Of a stretch of DNA of 64,000 nt, positions 56,609 through 64,000 are shown in pieces. Under the pieces are notes generated by a model that was not told the origin of the DNA, did no database searches, and saw only the letters and a list, made by a program, of their open reading frames with translations. The translations under genes and the position numbers were made by a program. The first letter of the stretch is position 1. Each line of letters opens with the position of its first letter. This DNA is from Diabrotica undecimpunctata (Eukaryota > Arthropoda > Insecta > Coleoptera > Chrysomelidae): the NCBI RefSeq assembly GCF_040954645.1, contig NC_092806.1:147712429-147776428 (forward strand). The letters run 5' to 3'.

Positions 56609-57324
56609 AGTTAGGTAAAAAATATGGCCTCAAAATCAACATTTTGAAAACGAAATATATGGTCATTAGCAGAAACCCTCTAGAAAACCCGATAATATGC
56701 ATAGGTGACGATCGCATAAAACGCGTGAAAACTTTTAAATACCTTGGCACCACAATCAATGACCAATCGGATCCACAACAAGAGATAAAATCCCGAATAC
56801 AAATGGCAAGACAAGCTTGTGTGAAATTCAGACCGCTCCTATGTAATCAAAACCTAAATTTCGAAATACGCTACAGAATGGTCAAGTGCTACATATGGTC
56901 CATCTTGCTTTATGGCATGGAAACTTGGACTTTGAAAAAAACATCTATCAACAAACTTGAAGCATTTGAAATGTGGTCATTGAGAAGAATGATGCGCATA
57001 CCTTGGGTGGATAGAGTTCGAAACGATGACGTCCTTAAGAGAGCCGGCGTGGAAAGAGAACTCTTTGAATTAATTAAAAAACGCAAGATTGGTTACCTTG
57101 GGCACATATTGAGAGGAGCAAAATATGAAATACCACAGTTAATCCTACAAGGGAAGATCGAAGGTAGGAGAGGAGCCGTCCGCAAACAATTATCCTGGTT
57201 AAGGGATATTAAAGAATGGACAGGAATACACAATACAGGCGAGCTGTGTCACGCCGCCAAGAACAGAATTCTAGTAATGAGATAGTCGCCTACGCACTTT
57301 GGTGTATAGCATGTTAAAAAGAAG
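56609..57324 (+). mobile_element. Family B LINE 3' part with 10-bp target duplication
   Basis: Open from the end of the RT palm to the natural stop: KTKYMVISRNPLENP, YLGTTINDQSDPQQEI, LLYGMETWTLKK, EMWSLRRMMRIPWVDRVRND, IGYLGHILRGAKYEI, LILQGKIEGRRGAVRKQLSW. AAAAAGAAG tail. The flanks ATTAGTTATT at 56599-56608 and 57325-57334 match. Severely 5'-truncated but otherwise intact, so recent. Confidence 0.92.
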
Positions 57325-57334
57325 ATTAGTTATT

Positions 57335-57838
57335 TAATAATTAAAGATGGACATTTGTTATGAATTATTTGTCACACAAAATAAAAACAAAAACAACACT
57401 GCGATGTTAATATTTCACCAATTTAGATTAAATAATGGTATTAATTAAAATTAAGTCGCATAAATTTTTTTTCTACTTCGAGCTCTCGCAACACTAAATT
57501 TCAGAATTCAAATTTTTACCAGAAAAACACTTTGCCGAAAATTTAAAGTATACCACTAAATTTAGTTTTTTATCATCTTTTTTTGTGCAGAATGAATTTT
57601 TAAGAAATCTATTGCACGGGGTGTTGTTTTTGGGTAGAAATATTTCTCTACGCAAATATAAAAAAAAATATGCAGTGTGGTTAAAGAGTGACGAACCAAA
57701 TATAAAATACAAAATATATAAAACACTCAGTATCTTTATTATTGGTGATGAAAGACCTATTAAGTATGGGATTTTTGAGATCGTCTAAGTGCCCTCTTTT
57801 TACAGTTAACGTATGTTACTTTTCCAAAGAAACATCCT
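57335..57838. other. AT-rich spacer with the dispersed repeat
   Basis: Holds the minus-strand copy of the 85-bp repeat at about 57690-57797, followed by AAACATCCTGTATA, a motif often found at insect mariner ends. Confidence 0.4.
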
Positions 57839-57839
57839 G

Positions 57840-58345
57840 TATAAAAGAGATATAATCTATCAACTTCTGTTACGTTGGCGATCAGCATGGCTATCCTATC
57901 TTTGCTTGTAGATATTCCAAATAGTGCAGTTGTAGATGTATTAAACTACTTTCTCAGGTTTTGAAGCCAAGATTTCTTCTCCCTGGTCCTCTCTGTACAA
58001 ATACATTGCCCTGAAAAATTGATTGCAACAAACCGTATCTTTGTTCATGTCTCATAACATGAATTAAGATATTCTAATTCGCACTCTTTGATTGTGAATA
58101 ATCTAGCAGTCCTCGTCCATTATATGCAGGACCTTAACATTAGTCACACGATCCACGCACGAAATTCTTAAGATGTGTCTTAAGATTCAGAAAGTGTGAA
58201 AGTCCCTATTAGGTATAATAACGTAAAAATACATAGCATCTGATGATCTAGATTTTAGGACCAAGTGGTAAATCGTCTCTTCTAAAACAGGCTTTATCTT
58301 TGCAAAGGCTGATTTCCCTATGTGTTGTTTTATTTCAGTAGAGTA
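57840..58345 (-). pseudogene. Strongly decayed family B LINE 3' end
   Basis: Minus strand: traces of RISCVDRVTNVKVL, the GHMLR-like segment, and PGRRNLGFKT ... ALFGISTSK align with the C-terminal part of the other family B copies. Many changes; no tail or duplication seen. Confidence 0.55.
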
Positions 58346-58527
58346 ATCCCATTATCAAAAATAGAAAAATTAAAATAAAATTTAATTATAAAATATTATT
58401 ACAGCAAACATTTAAAATATATTGCCATTGCAATGTATAATCGGTAAATTTGGTAAAATGTTCAGCAGACCACAACACGCGTCTACAAAATGTCACAACT
58501 TTTAAATCAGACTAAATAGACGGACTA

Positions 58528-58563
58528 TATATAAACCGAGCCATGCAAAGAAATAGTATCAGT
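58528..58563 (+). promoter_or_regulatory. Core promoter of cuticle gene 5
   Basis: TATATAAA at 58528-58535 and TCAGT at 58559-58563; 33 nt spacing. The start codon is 30 nt past the initiator. Confidence 0.7.
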
Positions 58564-58590
58564 AGCAGCAGAGTTAAAAATACAACGAAC

Positions 58591-59502
58591 ATGAATTCAG
58601 TAAGTTGTAAAAATAAATGGATCAGTATTTTTTTGTTAATACAAAAGACATAAAAATATTATCATATTTTAAAAAGTCCTTTCTTTCTCTTTTAGGTTAT
58701 TTGTTTGACTCTTTTTGTTATCGGCGTAGTCCTTGCAGGCCATGGACATGTAAGTTTTTATTAGCTTATTTTTTATAGCAGTTTATTTTATAAACTAACC
58801 AAATACAATACCGTTTTTTTTAATGATAAAAACCAAAATTGTTTTACATACTATCTTTAAAAATAAATAAAATCTAATGAGAAAGTCGTTATACTATTAA
58901 ATATTAAAACCATTTTTTAATAAGTAATTGTCACAAACAACTTTTATTTAAAGCTTTTATATTTTGTAACATTGTCTATTATTTTTAAAAATATTTCTAT
59001 ATTATTGTTTAAAAATGAGTGCTCTGTGATACAGTTAATTTACATCAATTCATTACTAATTTATATACCATAATAAATACAAATATTTTTTTATTTAGAT
59101 ACAAATATCATTTCTCCGAGTTCTAACTTTTACTAATTTGATTTTGTATTTCGATTTCATCAGGATAACGCTCATTACAAATTTGAGTATGGAGTTCATG
59201 ACCCTCACACCCATGACCACAAATCCCAGCACGAACACAGGCACGGTCATGACGTCACTGGAGGATACACATTGAAAGAAGCCGATGGAACTCACAGAGT
59301 TGTCAAATATAAATCTTCTCCTCACAATGGGTTCGAAGCTGTCGTTGAAAGAGTAGGTCATGCCCAACATCCCGCTCACTACGGCCATGGTCATGGTCAT
59401 GGTGGTCATGGTCATGGTGGACATGGTGGTGCTACTAGTTATGTTGGAGTTACGCACTGGGCCAACCAAGGAAGTGAAGGTGGACACGGACATGGACATT
59501 AA
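58591..59502 (+). CDS. Cuticle gene 5: compact histidine-rich RR-2-like cuticle protein
   Basis: Exons: 58591-58599 (MNS), 58696-58749 (VICLTLFVIGVVLAGHGH), 59164-59502 (112 codons plus stop). Introns are 96 and 414 bp, GT-AG, phase 0. The 133-residue product has a signal peptide, then the RR-like domain (residues 22-82 or so: HYKFEYGVHDPHTHDHKSQ, GGYTLKEADGTHRVVKY, NGFEAVV), a run of GH repeats, and ATSYVGVTHWANQGSEGG then HGHGH. Exon 3 has 24 His in 112 residues by my count. A secreted cuticle structural protein is the likely role; the His side chains are possible sites for quinone cross-linking or metal binding, which is inference. Confidence 0.9.
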
Positions 59503-59557
59503 AATGAGAATACTTGGTTTAGATTTTTTTTTTATTTTTATACCAATTGTTATACCA

Positions 59558-59563
59558 AATAAA
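59558..59563 (+). other. Polyadenylation signal of cuticle gene 5
   Basis: AATAAA about 55 nt past the stop, in a 3' UTR like that of gene 4. Confidence 0.65.
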
Positions 59564-59649
59564 TTATTATAAATTACATGATTTTTATTATGAATATTGG
59601 TATTATATTGGTAAACTAAAAATAAAAAAACTATTAATAGCATACAGCT

Positions 59650-60730
59650 ATTTTATACAAGGGACAACGTCCTTCTATTGTTGGATATGGGGGATCATTA
59701 TAAACAGCTTGCCGATCCATCGTCGGATGTAAGCCTCCCTTAGATGTGTCTATTCATTTCGGTTGTTTTTCGCATCCATTCGTGACCTGCAATTCGCTTG
59801 ATGTCATCAGTCCATCTGGTCTCAAACCTGCCCCTAATTCTTTTGTTTTTTCGTGGTCGCCATTCAATAATTCGCTTTGTCCAACGGTTGTCTTCCATTC
59901 TTCCTATGTGACTTTATGTAACTTTTGTTTGTTTTCTTATTTCTTCATTGGACTTGCGATCGCTGAGCTTAATGTTGAGCATTCTCCGTTTTATAGCTGT
60001 CTGAGTTACTTGAAGTTTGTGAACTATGTTGTTGTTAAAAACCCATGTCCAGACATATAACCTCAGTTATATCTAGAGATTTGTTTGTTAGATATGTAGT
60101 TTTTGCTAGATTTATTTTAAGTCCTATTCCTTTTGATTTTGTATTTGGGTCTAACAGACCCAAATTTCCTGCAATTATTCCCTGTCTTTTGCTATTAACG
60201 CAACATCATCTCAGGTGATTCAGGTTTTTGCCATCTATCACTACTCCTTTATTTCTCCATTCTAAAGTTTAGAACATATCTTCTAGAGCTAAAGTAAATA
60301 GCTTGGGTGAGGTAGAATCTCCTTGTCTAATCCATCTCTGTAGTTTGTTTTTGCATTTGTTTCTGGTTTGCTTCTGTTTTTACTTGCGATGTTGCAATAT
60401 CGGTCATCAATTCTATTTTTATTTAAGGTGTTAAAGATGGCCCAAATTTCCATGGAGTCTAATGCCTTCTCGTAATCTAGCCTAGCTATCCAGAGTGTTA
60501 TATTGTATCCGTTTCATTTTTTAACTTGTGTTATTATTATTTGTATATAATATATATAATATGTAAATCGTGCTTAACCTCTTCTAAATCCTGCCTGCTC
60601 CCGAGGCTGATAACTATCCAGTTTGTTTGTAAGTCGCAATGTGCTTATCACACACGATAACCGGCTAATAGGTCTATAGTTGTCTAATTTTAAAATTTCC
60701 CTTTTTCAAATATCAGTGTTATTAGAGCAT
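59650..60730 (-). pseudogene. Decayed APE-RT LINE (family D relative)
   Basis: Minus strand: DYEKALDSMEIWAIFNTLNK (RT motif A, about 60480), a gap with changed QGD region, then IKRRMLNIKLSDRKSNEEIR, SHIGRMEDNRWTKRIIEWRP, RIRGRFETRWTDDIKRIAGH and EWMRKT toward the 3' end near 59660. Stops, shifts and large gaps. The catalytic box was not found. Confidence 0.6.
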
Positions 60731-61305
60731 TTAACCAAGCTACTATTTATAATTTGAGCTTAATAGTTAAAACAATATTTGTAACAGAAAATATCATTCT
60801 TGCTTTTCAAAAGGTACTCCTGTACGTATACACTTTTTCAAGTGTTTGAATCACTTTAAAGCATTTTTAATTCTACTTGGTACACTTTCATAGTTTTTAA
60901 TGCGTTAGCGGTTTCTACTTCCAACAAAAATCGTTGTCTGTACACAGTGTGTCTCAAAAAACTTTTCCAAAGGAGTAAAATTTATCTTACATTTTACAAT
61001 AAAAAAACTATTATTGATAAAAAGACAAGAACAAGAACAAAAATAATGATTTAATACAAGAAAGACAAACGTATCCTAATCTATTATAATTATAGTTACT
61101 TTGGCAGAAAGTTGAATTGGAAAGAACATATCAATAATCTAACATGTAAATGTTAAAGAAGATTAAATTTACTAAAAATTCTAGCACACAAGAATTGGGG
61201 TTCAGACAGGAGTACATTAATAATTATATACAGAAATATTATACGATCATAGCTAGACTAATTAGATTTTTTTTACCCATGTGGGGTTAGAGATCCTCGG
61301 TATCT
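60731..61305. other. Intergenic stretch
   Basis: No gene recognised; short scattered LINE-like words near 61110-61260 (e.g. TYFGRKLNWKEHINNL forward with shifts) could be a LINE scrap. Confidence 0.35.
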
Positions 61306-61307
61306 GA

Positions 61308-61374
61308 TTCTTCATCATCAGAAAAATCCCACTCCGAATCACTGTCTCTTACAGTTATGACAAATGTTTTCATA
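61308..61374 (-). other. Short acidic reading frame, possible transposase C-terminus
   Basis: Minus strand FVITVRDSDSEWDFSDDEES then DTEDL and stop. Acidic ends of this style close the wide-spacing transposases seen at 10786 and 44920, so this may be a scrap of a relative abutting the LINE. Too short to be sure. Confidence 0.3.
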
Positions 61375-63960
61375 TTATTTTCTGGCTAACTTCTCGATGA
61401 TGTCAGTCACTCCGGTTCTTCTCCTGATGTCTTCGTTGGTAATTCTGTCTCGCAGAGTTATTCCTAACATGGACCGCTCCATTCTTCTCTGCCTGACTCT
61501 CAGTTTGGTAGCTGCTGCTTTTGTTAAGGTAAGTGTTTCTGCTCCGTAGGTCAAGACTGGGAGTACGCACTGATCAAATACCTTTCTCTTTAGGCATGTG
61601 GGCAGCTCACTTTTAAAAGTTTCTCTCAGTTTTCCAAATGCTGCCCACCCAAGGCCGATTCTTCTCTTCAGTTCATGAGTCTGGTTATCCCTGCCAATCA
61701 TAATTTCATGTCCCAGGTATTTATATCTATCTACGAGTTCTATTTCTTTCCCACCAATACTGATGTTCTGGTTGGGTACCAAATTGGTCATGATTTTTGT
61801 TTTCGAGATATTTGTATTTAAACCTACACTTTCTGTAGCCACAACGAGTTCCTGTACCATCTCTCTTGCCATACCTAGATCTTCAGCTATTATAAGTATA
61901 TCATCGGCGAAACGTAAGTTGTTTAGATATTCTCCATCTATTTTTATTCCCTTTGTTATCCAATCCAAATTCTTAAAAGCATGTTCTAGCACCGTATTAA
62001 AAAGTTTAGGTGGCATTGGGTCTCCTTGTCTAACCCCCCGTTCTATTTTTATGCGATTACTGTTAGTATGTAATCTGACAGTGGTTGTTGCCTGCAGGTA
62101 TATTTTGTATAATAATTTAGTATATCTATAATCTAGCCTGCATTTTTAAGCGCCTGTAATATTTTGCTTAGCTCAACTGTGTCAAAGGCTTTGTGAAAAT
62201 CTATAAATATTAGAACTAGAGGTTTATTGTATTCCACTGCTTTCTCTATTAGGGTTTTTATACTTTGTAGATAGTCATTTGTTCCGTTACTTTTTCGGAA
62301 TCCTGCCTGTTCCCTTGGTTGATAAGTCTCTAATTTTCTTTCCATTCTCTTAACTAGTATTCACGTAAACAACTTATATATATGGCTGAGGAGGCTAATC
62401 GGTCTGTAATTCTCTAAATTTGCTTTGTCTCCTGCTTTGTGTAATAGAATCATAGTAGCGTTGTTCCAGTCTGTTGGAATATTGGCGCTGTGAAGGCAGA
62501 TATTGAAAAGTTGTTTAATTTTTTCAAGTAATACATCCCCTCCAATTTTTAGTGCTTCTGATACTATTCCATCTTCACCCGGGGTCCGATTATTTTTCAT
62601 TTTCTTCAGGGCTTCTTTGATTTCTGATTTTGTTATATCGGGCATTAAATCTGATCCTTGGTTTAATACCCCAGTTTTTAGTGTAATTGGAGGTTCCGTA
62701 TTGTTATCTTTTTTTCTTGATCTATATAACTCTGTGTAGAACTCTTCGACTAATCTTAATATTTCATCTCTGTTCGTTTTCCTCTTTTGTACGCTCCTCT
62801 TCAAAACTTTCATGTTCTTATTTTGCTCTATTGCCTGTTTTGTTTTTTCTACATTGTAGTTTCTTATGTCTTTTCTTATTGCCTTTGTGATCGTCTTATT
62901 TATTTGATTTATCGCTTCTTTGCTTGTAGTGTTATCTCCTTTCATTTGTCGCCTTAGTTCTATAAGGGTTTTCGTGGCTGACTCAGTTTTTCATCTTTTT
63001 TGCTTGTCGGACAATATTTAGTTTGAGCCTGTTGCATTGTGTTGACTATTTGTTTGTTCAATATATTGATGTCTGCTGTTGTTGTATCTTTCAATGAATT
63101 ACCAATATATTTTTTGAACTCCTGAATGTTAGTTGGTTTTGTCCATTTCTTTGGTTGTTTCTTATTTATCATTTTGAGTCTTTCTTTTTCGGTTGATATC
63201 GTTATTTTAGCTCTTACTAACCTATGATCACTGCTTGTACTGAACTGGTTTAGCACATTTACGTCTTTAAATAATTCTTTTTTGTTTGTTAAGAAATAGT
63301 CGATTTCGTTCCTTGTTTTTCCATCAGGACTTTTCCATGTCTATCTTCTGTGTTTTTTCTTTTTAAAGAAGCTGTTCATTCGATAGAGATTGTTTTCCAA
63401 AAGAAAAGTCAGTAGTTGTTTGCCTCTATCATTTCTGCATTCGCTTCCAAAATTTCCCAATATTATTTCAGAGGGGTCTTCCTTAGTGCCTATTTTGGCG
63501 TTGAAATCACCACCTATTATTAAGAAGTGGCCAGGATTTTCCTTGATTGCACAGGATATTTGGTCGTAGAATATTTGGACTTCTTCGTCTGGATGTCCTG
63601 TAGTAGTGGCGTACACTTGAATGAACTTTAGGATATATCTGGCGTTTATTTTGATGTTTAAGTAGACCACTCTTGTTGAGATTTGGTTTATTGACACAAT
63701 TCTGTTAGCAATTCTTTTGTGAATAAAGAAGCCGACGCCTCCGACTGTCGATTTACAGTGGTCGGGTTTTTGGCATTTAAACACCGGGCTTGCCTAGCAT
63801 GTTGGTGAGTATTCATATTTATTCCCACGAGTAGCTGGGGAACGTTGGTCGATTCCTGTAGAGCCTCGCGTACAGGAATAAGGCTAATATTCAATGGGAT
63901 TTCGCCCGGTGTCCCAAGAGCATCGTTAGCGCCGCGTGATGTTCAACCATTCAGTTTTTA
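61375..63960 (-). mobile_element. Near-complete APE-RT LINE (family D)
   Basis: Minus strand, 5' to 3': a leader toward the window edge; APE endonuclease (GGVGFFIHKRI, IQVYATTTGHPDEEV, GGDFNAKIG with catalytic Asp/Asn, SDHRLVRAKI with the final His); linker ([20 protein letters not shown]); RT ([36 protein letters not shown], a stop at about 62347, QAGFRKSNGTNDYL, FIDFHKAFDTVELSKI). A frameshift falls near 62130, then ERGVRQGDPMPPKLF, LRFADDILIIAEDLG (catalytic box intact), YLGHEIMIG, YGAETLTLTK, RRMERSMLGITLRDRITNED and TDIIEKLARK. The frame then leaves the element, without the AGHVARxxDGRW end seen in the copy at 39307-39666, so the 3' end is missing. Right part reaches near the window end. 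Confidence 0.83.
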
Positions 63961-64000
63961 GCACGATAGCTTCCACCTTAACTTACGGATTTTTTGCATC

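Overview
The window reads as AT-rich insect nuclear DNA, with very little host coding sequence and a dense, nested load of transposable elements. The host genes are spliced, have TATA/initiator promoters, and encode histidine-rich cuticle proteins with a Rebers-Riddiford (RR-2-like) chitin-binding core. The species cannot be read from the sequence. The large, repeat-rich layout (RTE-like LINEs, Penelope, piggyBac, Tc1/mariner, pogo) would fit a big insect genome such as a beetle, but that is only a guess.

Host genes: I reconstruct five paralogous three-exon genes, four of them near-identical in the core. They lie at 2500-6285 (-), 18604-19983 (-), 36531-42556 (+), 47898-48721 (-) and 58591-59502 (+). 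Exon 1 carries only three codons (MKA, MRT or MNS). Exon 2 (51-54 nt) carries the hydrophobic signal-peptide core. Exon 3 carries the RR-like domain and, in four genes, a Gly-His tail ending in a conserved motif. All splice sites are GT-AG in phase 0. Four genes have TATATAAR and an initiator-like TCAKT with exactly 33 nt between the first T of TATA and the initiator A. Together they look like a cuticle gene cluster pushed apart by transposons.

Mobile DNA, left to right: Penelope and LINE-RNase H scraps (1-1045); a 5'-truncated RTE-like LINE with a 14-bp target duplication (1136-2308); a pogo remnant inside intron 1 of gene 1; decayed LINE sequence (7050-8765); a Ty3/Gypsy pol fragment split by an intact IS630/Tc1-mariner-type transposon with unusually wide D-to-E spacing (10324-12937); a foldback repeat (14.1-14.5 kb); a Tc1 element (16522-18178); LINE-in-LINE nests (20.3-21.6 and 23.9-26.6 kb); a piggyBac pseudogene split by a LINE (27.4-30.0 kb); a mariner (34294-35384); a pogo element holding two LINEs, all within intron 1 of gene 3 (36768-39695); LINE and Penelope/GIY-YIG fragments in its intron 2; a decayed copy of the wide-spacing transposase with a nested LINE (44.9-46.2 kb); an RTE-like LINE (49056-50763); a Penelope copy split by a LINE (51.1-52.4 kb); a further RTE-like LINE (53.2-54.6 kb); and LINEs to the right edge, the last being a near-complete APE-RT element on the minus strand (61375-63960).

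The best-supported observations are the splice and promoter architecture of the cuticle genes, the histidine substitutions in their RR motif, and the many transposon insertions with exact target duplications. In several of these the interrupted reading frame resumes across the duplication, which gives a relative order of insertions. I saw no CRISPR array, rRNA, tRNA or bacterial-type system.
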